This document shows positions 46,101 to 59,843 of a DNA stretch of 64,000 nucleotides, in pieces. The notes beneath the pieces were generated by a model. The model did no database searches and was not told where the DNA came from. It saw nothing but the letters and a program-made list of their open reading frames with translations. The translations under genes were made by a program, and so were the position numbers. Within the stretch, counting starts at the first letter, position 1. Every line of letters begins with the position of its first letter. The stretch lies in contig JBBMNZ010000043.1 in NCBI GenBank assembly GCA_037954325.1, forward strand, positions 1,050,001-1,114,000. The letters run 5' to 3'. The stretch comes from Fistularia commersonii. Its lineage: Eukaryota > Chordata > Actinopteri > Syngnathiformes > Fistulariidae.

Positions 46101-49100
46101 AGTCCCGCGGAGAGGGAGTACCAGGTCCTGGAACCTGATTCGCTTATGTCCAGCAGTTCAGGAGTACCAGAGCCAGGAGCGGAGGAGCGGAGGAGCAGAT
46201 GAGCAGAAGAACGTTTAAGCGGTGGAGCGGAGGAGCAGATGAGCGGAGGAGAGCGGAATCGGGCCGACATCTCGCCTGAGTCCCGCGGAAAGGGAGTACC
46301 AGGGCCTGGAGCCTGATTCGCTTATGGCAAGCAGTTCAGGAGTACCAGGGCCCAGAGCGGATGAGCGGAGGAGCGGAGGAGCGGAGGAGCGGAGGAGCGG
46401 AGGAGCGGAGGAGCGGAGGGGCGGATGAGTGGAGGAGTGGAGGTGCGGAGGAGAGCGGAAGCCCGGCCCACATTTCGCCTGAGTCCCGCGGATTGGGAGT
46501 ACCAGGGCCTGGAGCCTGATTCGCTTATGGCAAGCAGTTCAGGAGTACCAGGGCCCGAAGCGGAGGAGCAGAGGAGCGGAGGAGCGGAGGAGCGGAGGAG
46601 CGGAGGAGAGCGGAAGCCCGGCCGACAATTCGCCTTAGCCCAGCGGAGAGGGAGTACCAGGGCCTGGAGCCTGATTCGCTTATGTCCAGCAGTTAGGGGG
46701 AGTACCAGGGCCAGGAGCGGAGGAGCGGAGGAGCGGATGAGCAGAAGAACGTTTAAGCGGTGGAGCGGAGGGGCGGACGAGCGGAGGAGAGCGGAATCCG
46801 GCCGACATCTCGCCTGAGTCCCGCGGAAAGGGAGTACCAGGGCCTGGAGCCTGATTCGCTTATGGCAAGCAGTTCAGGAGAACCGGGCCCAGAGCGGAGG
46901 AGCGGAGGAGCGGAGGAGCGGAGGAGCGGAGGAGAGCAGAAGCCCGGCCAACAATTCGCCTAAGTCCCGCGGAGAGGGAGTACCAGGGCCTGGAGCCTGA
47001 TTCGCTATGTCCAGCAGTTCAGGAGTACCAGGGCCGGAGCGGAGGAGCGGAGGAGCGGAGGAGCGGAGGAGCGGATAAGCGGATGAGCTGAGGAGAGCGG
47101 AAGCCCGGCCGGCAATTCGCCTTAGTCCCGCGGAGAGGGAGTACCAGGTCCTGGAGCCTGATTCGCTTATGTCCAGCAGTTCAGGAGTACCAGGGCCAGG
47201 AGCGGAGGAGCGGAGGAGCGGATGAGCAAAATAACGTTTAAGCGGTGGAGCGGAGGAGCGGATGAGCGGAGAAGAGCGGAATCCGGCCGACAATTCGCCT
47301 GAGTCCCGCGGAAAGGGAGTACCAGGGCCAGAAGCGTGATTTAATGATGTTCAGCAATTCAGGAGTACCAGGCCGAGGTGCGGAGGAGCGGAGGGGCGGA
47401 TGAGTGGAGGAGCGGAGGTGGGGAGGAGAGCGGAAGACCGGCCCACATTTCGCCTGAGTCCCGCGGATTGGGAGTACCAGGGCCTGGAGCCTGATTCGCT
47501 TATGGCAAGCAGTTCAGGAGTACCAGGGCCCCGAGCGGCGGAGCGGAGGAGCGGAGGAGCGGGGGAGCGGAGGAGCGGAGGAGCGGAGGGGCGGATGAGT
47601 GGAGGAGTGGAGGTGCGGAGGAGAGCGGAAGCCCGGCCCACATTTCGCCTGAGTCCCGCGGATTGGGAGTACCAGGGCCTGGAGCCTGATTCGCTTATGG
47701 CAAGCAGTTCAGGAGTACCAGGGCCCAGAGCGGATGAGCGGAGGAGCGGAGGAGCGGAGGAGCGGAGGAGCGGAGGGGCGGATGAGTGGAGGAGTGGAGG
47801 AGCGGAGGAGCGGAGGAGCGGAGGAGAGCAGAAGCCCGGCCAACAATTCGCCTAAGTCCCGCGGAGAGGGAGTACCAGGGCCAGGAGCCTGATTCGCTAT
47901 GTCCAGCAGTTCAGGAGTACCAGGGCCGGAGCGGAGAAACGGAGGAGCGGATGAGCGGAGGAGCGGATAAGCGGATGAGATGAGGAGAGCGGAAGCCCGG
48001 CCGGCAATTTGCCTGAGTCCCGCGGAGAGGGAGTACCAGGGCCAGGAGCCTGATTCGCTATGTCCAGCAGTTCAGGAGTACCAGGGCCGGAGCGGAGAAA
48101 CGGAGGAGCGGAGGAGCGGATAAGCGGATGAGCTGAGGAGAGCGGAAGCCCGGCCGGCAATTTGCCTGAGTCCCGCGGAGAGGGAGTACCAGGTCCTGGA
48201 ACCTGATTCGCTTATGTCCAGCAGTTCAGGAGTACCAGAGCCAGGAGCGGAGGAGCGGAGGAGCAGATGAGCAGAAGAACGTTTAAGCGGTGGAGCGGAG
48301 GAGCAGATGAGCGGAGGAGAGCGGAATCGGGCCGACATCTCGCCTGAGTCCCGCGGAAAGGGAGTACCAGGGCCTGGAGCCTGATTCGCTTATGGCAAGC
48401 AGTTCAGGAGTACCAGGGCCCAGAGCGGATGAGCGGAGGAGCGGAGGAGCGGAGGAGCGGAGGAGCGGAGGAGCGGAGGAGCGGAGGGGCGGATGAGTGG
48501 AGGAGTGGAGGTGCGGAGGAGAGCGGAAGCCCGGCCCACATTTCGCCTGAGTCCCGCGGATTGGGAGTACCAGGGCCTGGAGCCTGATTCGCTTATGGCA
48601 AGCAGTTCAGGAGTACCAGGGCCCGAAGCGGAGGAGCAGAGGAGCGGAGGAGCGGAGGAGCGGAGGAGCGGAGGAGAGCGGAAGCCCGGCCGACAATTCG
48701 CCTTAGCCCAGCGGAGAGGGAGTACCAGGGCCTGGAGCCTGATTCGCTTATGTCCAGCAGTTAGGGGGAGTACCAGGGCCAGGAGCGGAGGAGCGGAGGA
48801 GCGGATGAGCAGAAGAACGTTTAAGCGGTGGAGCGGAGGGGCGGACGAGCGGAGGAGAGCGGAATCCGGCCGACATCTCGCCTGAGTCCCGCGGAAAGGG
48901 AGTACCAGGGCCTGGAGCCTGATTCGCTTATGGCAAGCAGTTCAGGAGAACCGGGCCCAGAGCGGAGGAGCGGAGGAGCGGAGGAGCGGAGGAGCGGAGG
49001 AGAGCAGAAGCCCGGCCACCAATTCGCCTAAGTCCCGCGGAGAGGGAGTACCAGGGCCTGGAGCCTGATTCGCTATGTCCAGCAGTTCAGGAGTACCAGG

Positions 49101-52100
49101 GCCGGAGCGGAGGAGCGGAGGAGCGGAGGAGCGGAGGAGCGGATAAGCGGATGAGCTGAGGAGAGCGGAAGCCCGGCCGGCAATTCGCCTTAGTCCCGCG
49201 GAGAGGGAGTACCAGGTCCTGGAGCCTGATTCGCTTATGTCCAGCAGTTCAGGAGTACCAGGGCCAGGAGCGGAGGAGCGGAGGAGCGGATGAGCAAAAT
49301 AACGTTTAAGCGGTGGAGCGGAGGAGCGGATGAGCGGAGAAGAGCGGAATCCGGCCGACAATTCGCCTGAGTCCCGCGGAAAGGGAGTACCAGGGCCAGA
49401 AGCGTGATTTAATGATGTTCAGCAATTCAGGAGTACCAGGCCGAGGTGCGGAGGAGCGGAGGGGCGGATGAGTGGAGGAGCGGAGGTGGGGAGGAGAGCG
49501 GAAGACCGGCCCACATTTCGCCTGAGTCCCGCGGATTGGGAGTACCAGGGCCTGGAGCCTGATTCGCTTATGGCAAGCAGTTCAGGAGTACCAGGGCCCA
49601 GAGCGGCGGAGCGGAGGAGCGGAGGAGCGGGGGAGCGGAGGAGCGGAGGAGCGGAGGGGCGGATGAGTGGAGGAGTGGAGGTGCGGAGGAGAGCGGAAGC
49701 CCGGCCCACATTTCGCCTGAGTCCCGCGGATTGGGAGTACCAGGGCCTGGAGCCTGATTCGCTTATGGCAAGCAGTTCAGGAGTACCAGGGCCCAGAGCG
49801 GATGAGCGGAGGAGCGGAGGAGCGGAGGAGCGGAGGAGCGGAGGGGCGGATGAGTGGAGGAGTGGAGGTGCGGAGGAGAGCGGAAGCCCGGCCCACATTT
49901 CGCCTGAGTCCCGCGGATTGGGAGTACCAGGGCCTGGAGCCTGATTCGCTTATGGCAAGCAGTTCAGGAGTACCAGGGCCCGAAGCGGAGGAGCAGAGGA
50001 ACGGAGGAGCGGAGGAGCGGAGGAGAGCGGAAGCCCGGCCGACAATTCGCCTTAGCCCATTGGAGAGGGAGTACCAGGGCCTGGAGCCTGATTCGCTTAT
50101 GTCCAGCAGTTAGGGGGAGTACCAGGGCCAGGAGCGGAGGAGCGGAGGAGCGGATGAGCAAAATAACGTTTAAGCGGTGGAGCGGAGGGGCGGACGAGCG
50201 GAGGAGAGCGGAATCCGGCCGACATCTCGCCTGAGTCCCGCGGAAAGGGAGTACCAGGGCCTGGAGCCTGATTCGCTTATGGCAAGCAGTTCAGGAGAAC
50301 CGGGCCCAGAGCGGAGGAGCGGAGGAGCGGAGGAGCGGAGGAGCGGAGGAGCGGAGGAGCGGAGGAGCGGAGGAGAGCGGAAGCCCGGCCAACAATTCGC
50401 CTGAGTCCCGCGGAGAGGGGGTACCAGGGCCTGGAGCCTGATTCGCTTATGTCCAGCAGTTCAGGAGTACCAGGGTCAGGAGCGGAGGAGCGGAGGAGCG
50501 GATGAGCAGAAGAACGTTTAAGCGGTGGAGCGGAGGAGCGGATGAGCGGAGGAGAGTGGAATCCGGCCGACATCTCGCCTGAGTCCCGCGGAAAGGGAGT
50601 CCCAGGGCCTGGAGCCTGATTCGCTTATGGCAAGCAGTTCAGGAGAACCGGGCCCAGGTGCGGAGGAGCGGAGGAGCGGAGGAGAGCGGAAGCCCGGCCA
50701 ACAATTCGCCTAAGTCCCGCGGAGAGGGAGTACCAGGGCCTGGAGCCTGATTCGCTATGTCCAGCAGTTCAGGAGTACCAGGGCCGGAGCGGAGGAGCGG
50801 AGGAGCGGAGGAGCGGAGGAGCGGAGGAGCGGATAAGCGGATGAGCTGAGGAGAGCGGAAGCCCGGCCGGCAATTCGCCTTAGTCCCGCGGAGAGGGAGT
50901 ACCAGGTCCTAGAGCCTGATTCGCTTATGTCCAGCAGTTCAGGAGTACCAGGGCCAGGAGCGGAGGAGCGGAGGAGCGGATGAGCAAAATAACGTTGAAG
51001 CGGTGGAGCGGAGGAGCGGATGCGCGGAGAAGAGCGGAATCCGGCCGACAATTCGCCTGAGTCCCGCGGAAAGGGAGTACCAGGGCCAGAAGCGTGATTT
51101 AATGATGTTCAGCAATTCAGGAGTACCAGGCCGAGGTGCGGAGGAGCGGAGGGGCGGATGAGTGGAGGAGCGGAGGTGGGGAGGAGAGCGGAAGACCGGC
51201 CCACATTTCGCCTGAGTCCCGCGGATTGGGAGTACCAGGGCCTGGAGCCTGATTCGCTTATGGCAAGCAGTTCAGGAGTACCAGGGCCCAGAGCGGCGGA
51301 GCGGAGGAGCGGAGGAGCGGGGGAGCGGAGGAGCGGAGGAGCGGAGGGGCGGATGAGTGGAGGAGTGGAGGTGCGGAGGAGAGCGGAAGCCCGGCCCACA
51401 TTTCGCCTGAGTCCCGCGGATTGGGAGTACCAGGGCCTGGAGCCTGATTCGCTTATGGCAAGCAGTTCAGGAGTACCAGGGCCCAGAGCGGATGAGCGGA
51501 GGAGCGGAGGAGCGGAGGAGCGGAGGAGCGGAGGGGCGGATGAGTGGAGGAGTGGAGGTGCGGAGGAGAGCGGAAGCCCGGCCCACATTTCGCCTGAGTC
51601 CCGCGGATTGGGAGTACCAGGGCCTGGAGCCTGATTCGCTTATGGCAAGCAGTTCAGGAGTACCAGGGCCCGAAGCGGAGGAGCAGAGGAGCGGAGGAGC
51701 GGAGGAGCGGAGGAGCGGAGGAGTGCGGAAGCCCGGCCGACAAATCGCCTTAGCCCAGCGGAGAGGGAGTACCAGGGCCTGGAGCCTGATTCGCTTATGT
51801 CCAGCAGTTAGGGGGAGTACCAGGGCCAGGAGCGGAGGAGCGGAGGAGCGGATGAGCAGAAGAACGTTTAAGCGGTGGAGCGGAGGGGCGGACGAGCGGA
51901 GGAGAGCGGAATCCGGCCGACATCTCGCCTGAGTCCCGCGGAAAGGGAGTACCAGGGCCTGGAGCCTGATTCGCTTATGGCAAGCAGTTCAGGAGAACCG
52001 GGCCCAGAGCGGAGGAGCGGAGGAGCGGAGGAGCGGAGGAGCGGAGGAGAGCAGAAGCCCGGCCAACAATTCGCCTAAGTCCCGCGGAGAGGGAGTACCA

Positions 52101-52720
52101 GGGCCAGGAGCCTGATTCGCTATGTCCAGCAGTTCAGGAGTACCAGGGCCGGAGCGGAGAAACGGAGGAGCGGATGAGCGGAGGAGCGGATAAGCGGATG
52201 AGATGAGGAGAGCGGAAGCCCGGCCGGCAATTTGCCTGAGTCCCGCGGAGAGGGAGTACCAGGGCCAGGAGCCTGATTCGCTATGTCCAGCAGTTCAGGA
52301 GTACCAGGGCCGGAGCGGAGAAACGGAGGAGCGGAGGAGCGGATAAGCGGATGAGCTGAGGAGAGCGGAAGCCCGGCCGGCAATTTGCCTGAGTCCCGCG
52401 GAGAGGGAGTACCAGGTCCTGGAACCTGATTCGCTTATGTCCAGCAGTTCAGGAGTACCAGAGCCAGGAGCGGAGGAGCGGAGGAGCAGATGAGCAGAAG
52501 AACGTTTAAGCGGTGGAGCGGAGGAGCAGATGAGCGGAGGAGAGCGGAATCGGGCCGACATCTCGCCTGAGTCCCGCGGAAAGGGAGTACCAGGGCCTGG
52601 AGCCTGATTCGCTTATGGCAAGCAGTTCAGGAGAACCGGGCCCAGGTGCGGAGGAGCGGAGGAGCGGAGGAGAGCGGAAGCCCGGCCAACAATTCGCCTA
52701 AGTCCCACGGAGAGGGAGTA
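43140..52720 (+). repeat. 6,291-bp higher-order tandem repeat
   Basis: Sequences from about 43.15 kb onward recur 6,291 bp downstream. AGCCCGGCC is at 43741 and 50032, the ATTCGCCTGAG linker before a BCCCGCGG variant at 44760 and 51051, and the double ATTTGCCTGAG linkers at about 45.9-46.1 and 52.2-52.4 kb. I see only single-base differences, such as CAGCGG/CATTGG and GAGCCCC/GAGTCCC, plus one-octamer length changes. Confidence 0.85.
45780..49900 (+). repeat. 2,068-bp higher-order tandem repeat, two copies
   Basis: CGCCTAAGTCCCGCGG followed by GGGCCAGGAGCC occurs at 45781 and 47849. The following 2 kb matches linker by linker (46004/48072, 46425/48493, 47351/49419). The repeat is nested inside the 6,291-bp period, so two rounds of amplification overlap. 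Confidence 0.86.
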
Positions 52721-53307
52721 CCAGGGCCAGAAGCGTGATTTAATGATGTTCAGAAATTCAGGTTTACCAGGCCCAGGTGCGGAAGAGCGGAGGAGCGGAT
52801 GAGTGGAGCAGCGGAGGTGGGGAGGAAAGCGGAAGACCGGCCCACATTTCGCCTGAGTCCCGCGGATTGGGAGTACCAGGGCCTGGAGCCTGATTCGCTT
52901 ATGGCAAGCAGTTCAGGAGTACCAGGGCCTAGAGCGGAGGAGCGGAGGAGCGGAGGAGCGGAGGAGCGGAGAAGCGGAGGAGAGCGGAAGCCCGGCCGAC
53001 AATTCGCCTTAGTCCCGCGGAGAGGGAGTACCAGGGCCTGGAGCCTGATTCGCTTATGTCCAGCAGTTCAGGAGTACCAGGGCCGGAGCGGTGGAGCGGA
53101 GGAGCGGAGGAGCGGAGGAGCGGAGGAGCGGATGAGAGGATGAGCGGATGAGCGGATGAGCGGATGAGCTGAGGAGAGCGGAAGCCCGGCCGGCAATTCG
53201 CCTGAGTCCCACGGAGAAGGAGTACCAGGGCCTAGAACCTGAGTCGCTTATGTCCAGCAGTTCAGGAGTACCAGGGCCAGGAGCGGAGGAGCGGAGGAGC
53301 GCAGGAG

Positions 53308-53372
53308 CGGATGAGCGGATGAGCGGATGAGCGGATGAGCGGATGAGCGGATGAGCGGATGAGCGGATGAGC
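53308..53372 (+). repeat. Local GGATGAGC VNTR, eight units
   Basis: Eight units of GGATGAGC, against six at the paralogous site 22221-22276. Confidence 0.85.
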
Positions 53373-56300
53373 GGAGGAGCGGAGGAGCGGAGGAGCGGAG
53401 GAGAGCGGAAGGCCGGCCCACATTTCCCCTATGTCCCGCGGATTGGGAGTACCAGGGCTTGGAGCCTGATACACTTATGTCAAGCGGTCCGGAGTACCAG
53501 GGCCCGGAGCGGGGGAGCGGAAGAGCGGAGGAGCGGAGGAGAGCGGTAGCCCGGCAAACAATTCGCCTAAGTCCCGCGGAGAGGGAGTAACAGGACCTGG
53601 AGCCTGATTCGCTTATGTCTAGCAGTTCAGGAGTACCAGGGCCCGGAGCGGACGAGCGGCGGAGCGGATGAGAGGAGAAGCGGAGGAGAGCGGAAGCCCG
53701 GCCGACAATTCGCCTAAGTCCCGCGGAAAGGGAGTACCAGGGCCTGGAGCCTGATTCGCTTATGGCAAGCAGTTCAGGAGTACCAGGGCCCAGAGCGGAG
53801 GAGCGGAGGAGCGGAGGAGCGGATGAGCGGATGAGCGGTGGAGCGGAGGAGCGGAGGAGTGGAGGAGCGGAGAAGCGGAGGAGCGGAGGAGCGGAGGAGC
53901 GGAGGTGGGGAGGAGCCGAGGAGCGGAGGAGCGGAGGAGAGCGGAATCCTGCCGACAATTCGCCTGAGTCCCGCGGAAAGGGAGTACCAGGGCCTGATGC
54001 GTGATTTAATGATGTTCAGCAATTCAGGAGTACCAGGGCCATGTGCGGAGGAGCGGAGGAGCGGAGGGGCGGATGAGTGGATGAGCGGAGGAGTGGAGGA
54101 GAGCGGAAGCCCGGCCGGCAATTCGCCTGAGTCCCGCGGAGAGGGAGTACCAGGGCCTGGAGCCTGATTCGCTTATGTCCAGCAGTTCAGGAGTACCAGG
54201 GCCTGGAGCGGAGGATCGAAGGAGCGGAGGAGCGGATGAGCGGATGAGCGGAGGAGCGGATGAGCGGAGGAGCGGAGGAGCGGAGGAGCGGAGGAGAGCG
54301 GAAGCCCGGCCCACATTTCCCCTATGTCGCGCGGATTGTGAGTACCAGGGCTGGGAGCCTGATTCACTTATGTCAAGCGGTCCGGAGTACCAGGGCCCGG
54401 AGCGGATGAGCGGATGACCGGAGGAGCGGAAGAGCGGAGGAGAGCGGAAGCCCGGCCAAAAATTCGCCTAAGTCCCGCGGAGAGGGAGTACCAGGGCCTG
54501 GAACCTAATTCGCTTATGTCCAGCAGTTCACTAGTACCAGGGCCAGAATGGAGGAGCGGAGGAGCGGAGGGTTGGATGAGTGGAGGAGCGGAGGAGCGGA
54601 GGAGAGCGGGAGCCCGGCCCACTTTTTGCCTTAGTCCCACGGATTGGGAGTACCAGGGCCTGGAGCCTGATATGCCTATGGCAAGCAGTTCAGGAGTACC
54701 AGGGCCCAGAGAGGAGGAGCGGAGGAGCGGAGGAGCGGAGGAGCGGAGGAGCGGAGGTGAGCGGAAGCCCGGCCGAATATTCGCCTAAGTCCCGCGGAAA
54801 GGGAGTACCAGGGCCTGGAGCCTGTTTGGCTTATGTCCAGCAGTTCAGGAGTACCAGGGCCGGAGCGGAGGAGCGAAGGAGTGGAGGAGCGGAGGAGCGG
54901 AGGAGAGCGGAAGCCCGGCCGACAATTCGCCTAAGTCCCGCGGATTGGGAGTACCAGGGCCTGGAGCGGGGGAGCGGAGGAGCAGATGAGCAGAGGAGCG
55001 GAGGAGCGGAGGTGCGGAGGAGGGGAGAAGCGGAAGAGATCGGAAGCCCAGCCGACAATTCTCCTGAGTCCTGCGAAAGGGGATTACCAGGGCCTTCAGC
55101 CTGAATCGCTTATGTCTAGCAGTTCAGGAGTACCAGGGCCCGGAGCGGAGGAGCGGAGGAGCGGATGAGAGGAGAAGCGGAGGAGAGCGGAAGCCCGGCC
55201 GACAATTCGCCTAAGTCCCGCGGATTGGGAGTACCAGGGCCTGGAGCGGGGGAGCGGAGGAGCAGATGAGCAGAAGAGCGGAGGAGCGGAGGAGCGGAGG
55301 AGCGGAGGAGCGGAGGAGCGGAGGAGCGGAGGAGCGGAGGTGAGCGGAAGCCCGGCCGACAATTCGCCTAAGTCACACGGATAGGGAGTACCAGGAAACT
55401 GGAGCATGATTCGCTTATGTCCAGCGGTTCGGGAGTACCAGGGCCTTGAGCGGAGGAGCGGGGGAGCGGAGGAGCGGATGAGCGGATGAGCGGAGGAGCG
55501 GAGGTGAGCGGAAGCCCGCGGATTGGGAGCACCAGGGCCTGGAGCCTTATATGCCTATGGCAAGCAGTTCAGGAGTACCAGGGCCCAGAGAGGAGGAGCG
55601 GAGGAGCGGAGGAGCGGAGGAGCGGAGGTGAGCGGAAGCCCGGCCGACAATTCGCTTGAGTCCCGCGGAAGGGGAGTACCAGGGTCTGGAGCCTGAATCG
55701 CTTATGTCCAGCAGTTCAGGAGTACCAGGGACAGGAGCGGATGAGCGGCAGAGCGGATGAGCGGAAGAACGGAGAAGCGGTGGAGCGGAGGAGCAAAGGA
55801 GCGGAGGAGCGGAGGAGCGGAGGAGCGGATGAGAGGAGAAGCGGAAGAGAGCGGAAGCCCGGCCGACAATACACCTGAGTCCCGCGGAGAGGGAGTACCA
55901 GGGCCTGGAGCCTGATTCACCCAGGTCCAGCAGTTCAGGAGTACCAGGGACAGGAGCGGATGAGCGGCGGAGCGGATGAGCGGAAGAACGGAGAAGCGGA
56001 GGAGCGGAGGAGCGGAGGAGCAGAGGCGCGGAGGAGCGGAGGAGAGCGGAAGCATGGACCACAATATGCCTAAATCCCGGAGAAAGGGAGTACCAGGGCC
56101 TGTAGCGTGATTAAATGATGTTCAGCAGTTCAGGAGTACCAGGGCCATTGCGGAGGAGCGGAGGAGCAAAGGAGCGGAGGGGCGGATGAGTGGAGGAGCG
56201 GAGGAGAGGGGAAGCACGGTCCACATTTCGCCAGAGTCCCGCGGATTGGGAGTACCAGGGCCTTGAGCAGGTTCACTTATATCCAACGGTCAGGAGTACC

Positions 56301-57000
56301 AGGAACTTGAGCGGAGGAGCGGAGGAGCGGATGAGAAGAGAAGCGGAGGAGAGCGGAAGCCCGGCCGACAATTCACCTGAGTCCCGCGGAGAGGGAGTAC
56401 CAGGGCCTGGAGCTTGATTCGCCCAGGTCCAGCAGTTCAGGAGTACCAGAGCCAGCAGCGGATGAGCGGCGGAGCGGATGAGCGGAAGAACGGAGAAGCG
56501 GAGGAGCGGAGGAGCGGAGGAGCGGAGGAGCGGAGGAGCGGAGGAGCGGAGGAGCGGAGGAGCGGAAGAGCAGAGGAGCGGAGGAGCGGAGGAGAGCGGA
56601 AGCCCGTCCGACAATTCGCCTGAGTCCCGCGGAAGGGGAGTACCAGGGTTTGGAGCCTGAATCGCTTATGTCCAGCAGTTCAGGAGTACCAGGGCCAGGA
56701 TCGGAGGAGCGGAGGAGCGGAGTACCGGAGGAGCGGAGGAGCGGAGGAGCGGAGGAGCGGAGAAGCGGAGGAGCGGAGGAGAGGAGGAGCGGAAGAGCGG
56801 AGGAGCGGAGGAGTGGAGGAGAGGGGAAGCACGGTCCATATTTCGACAGAGTCCCGCGGATAGGGAGTAACAGGGCTTGGAGCCTGATTCGCTTATGTCC
56901 AGCAGTTCTGGAGTACTAAGGCCCGGAGCGGATCAGCGGTGGAGCGGATGAGTGGAAGAACGGAGAAGCGGTGTAGCGGTGGAGCGGAGGAGCGGAGGAG

Positions 57001-57797
57001 CAGACTTATGTTTCTCTTCTCAAAGGCGGGGAAGCTTTGGGGCAGCAGGACCCCTTAGACTGGCCAATATGAGCCTTCTATGGACATAGCTCTCCCGGAC
57101 GTATGACCGGGGCTCCCGGACCTCTTGGTACATACTTGTGAATGATTGGATGAGCTAATGTTTGTTTGGTTGTGGATGCTTTTCGGCTAACGCTATTAGC
57201 ACAGCTATGAAGACTTAAGGTGTGTGTGTGTCTGTGTGTGTGTGTGAGTGTCTTTGTGTGTTTGTGTGAGTGAGGTTGTTTTGGTGGGGGGGGGGGTCGC
57301 GGACAGGGAGTACCAGTGCCAAGTGCGGATGAGCTGAGGAGCGGAGGAGGGCAGAAGCCCGGCCCGTGATTCGCTTATGTCAAGCGGTTCGGGAATTCCA
57401 GGGCCCAAAGCGGAGGAGCGGTGGAGCTGAGCTGTGTGTGTGTCTTTGTGTGTTTGTGTGTCAGTGTGTTCTTGTGTGTGTATGTGTGAGAGTTTATTTA
57501 GGTGGAGGGGGGGAGTACCAGGGCCCATAGCGGAAGAGCGGTGGAGCTGAGAAGCGGAGGAGCGGAGTAGCGGAAGTATTGTTTCTCCACTCAGAGGCGG
57601 GGAAGCTTGGGGGCAGCAGAACCCCTTAGATGGGCTAATATGAGCATTCTCCGGACATAGATCCCCCGGACGTATGATTGGAGCTCCCGGACCATTGGGC
57701 ACACACATGTGAATGAGTGGAAGAGCTAATGTTTGTTTAGTTGTGGATGCGTTTCGGCTAATGCTATTAGCACAGCTATGATGAGTTAAGGTTTGCA

Positions 57798-57829
<32 letters not shown>

Positions 57830-58981
57830 AGTGTGTCTGTGTGTGTGTGTGAGAGTTTGTTTAGGTGGGGGGGGGTCGCGGACAGGGAGTACCAGGGCCT
57901 CGAGCGGATGAGCTGAGGAGCAGAGGAGGGCATAAGCCCAGCCCGTGATTCCCTTATATCCAGCGGTTCGGGAGTTCCAGGGCCCAAAGCGGAAAAGCGG
58001 AGGAGCGGAGAAGCGGAGGAGTGGAGGAGAGCAGAAGCACCTCTCGCAATTCTCCTGAGTTTGCAGGATCGGGAGTACCAGGGCCAATAGCGGAGGAGCG
58101 GAGGTGTTGAGAAGCGGAGGAGCGGAGGAGCGATATTATATTTCTCTTCTCAAAGGCGGGGAAGCTTGGGGGCAGCAGGACCCCTTAGACCGGCAAATGT
58201 GAGCCTTCTCCGGACATAGATGCCCCGGACGTATGACCGGAGATCCAGGACCTCTGGGCACATACATTTGAATGAGTGGACGAGCTAATGTTTGTTTGGT
58301 TGTGGATGCGTTTCGGCTAATGCTATTAGCACAGCTATGATGACTTAAGGTGTGTGTGTGTGTGGGTGTTTGTGTGTTTGTGTGTTTTTGTGTTCTTGTG
58401 TGTGTGTGTGTGTGTGTGTGTTTGTGTGTGTTTGTGGATCGGGAGTACCAGGGCCTATAGCGGAGGAGCGGTGGAGCGGAGAAGCGGACCATTGGGCACA
58501 CACATGTGAATGAGTGGATGAGCTAATGTTTGTTTGGTTGTGGATGCATTTCGGCTAATGCTATTAGCACAGCTATCATGACTTAATGTGTGTATGTGTG
58601 TCAGTGTGTGTGTGTGTGTGAGTGTCTTTGTGTATGTGTGTGATAGTTTGTTTTGGTAGGGGGGGGGGGGGGGTCACGGACAAGGAGTACCAGGGCACAC
58701 ACATGTGAATGAGTGGAGGAGCTAATGTTTGTTTGGTTGTGGATGCGTTTCGGCTAAAGCTATTAGCACAGCTATGAAGACTTAAGGTGTGTGTATGAGT
58801 GTATATGTGTGTCTGTGTGTGTGTGAGTGTCTTTGTGTGTGTGAGAGGCTCTTTTGGTGGGGGGGGGGTCGCGGACAGGGAGTACCATAGGGCACACACA
58901 TGTGAATGAGTGGATGAGCTAATGTTTGTTTGGTTGTGGATGCGTTTCGGCTAATGCTATTAGCACAGCTATGCTGAGTTA

Positions 58982-59020
<39 letters not shown>

Positions 59021-59806
59021 TGTGTTTTTGTGTGTGTGTGAGTGATTTTGTGTGAGAGTTTGTTTAGGTGGGGGGGGGGAGTACCAGGGCCCATAGCGGA
59101 GGAGCGGTGGAGCTGAGAAGCGGAGGAGCGGAGGAGCGGAGGTAATGTTTCTTCTCTCAGAGGCGGGGAAGCTTGGGGGCAGAACCCCTTAGACGGGCTA
59201 ATGTGAGCATTCTCCGGACATAGATCCCCCGGTCGTATGATTGGAGCTGCCGGACCATTGGGCACACACATGTGAATGAGTGGATGAGCTAATGTTTGTT
59301 TGGTTGTGGATGCGTTTCGGCTAATGCTATTAGCACAGCTAAGATGAGTTAAGGTGTGTGTGTGTGTGTGTCTGTGTGTGTGTTCGTGTGTGTGTGTGTG
59401 TGTGAGTTTGTTTAGGTGGGGGGGGGGTCGCGGACAGGGAGTACCAGGGCCTCGAACAGATGAGCTGAGGAGCGGAGGAGGGCAGATGCCCGGCCTTAAT
59501 TCGCTTATGTCCAGCGGTTCGGGAATTCCAGGGCCCAAAGCGGAGGAGCAGTGGTGCTGAGAAGCGGAGGAGCGGAGGAGCGGAGTAGCAGACGTATAGT
59601 TTCTCCTCTCAGAGGCGGGGAAGCTTGGGGGCATCAGAACCCCTTAGATGGGCTAATGTGAGCATTCTCCGGACATAGATCCCCCGAACGTATGATTGGA
59701 GCTCCCGGACCATTGGGCACACACATGTGAATGAGTGGATGAGCTAATGTTTGTTTGGTTGTGGATGCGTTTCGGCTAATGCTATTAGCACAGCTATGAT
59801 GAGTTA

Positions 59807-59843
<37 letters not shown>

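Larger units (their letters stand above)
40948..57000 (+). repeat. Octamer satellite block 2 (AGCGGAGG)n with linkers
   Basis: It has the same composite units as block 1 but is about 5.25 kb longer. The outer parts match block 1: the left part corresponds to 17630 onward, and about 52700-57000 corresponds to about 21450-28430. The middle (about 43.1-52.6 kb) holds recent higher-order repeats of 6,291 and 2,068 bp. Long ORFs on both strands are products of the stop-free octamer. Confidence 0.95.
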
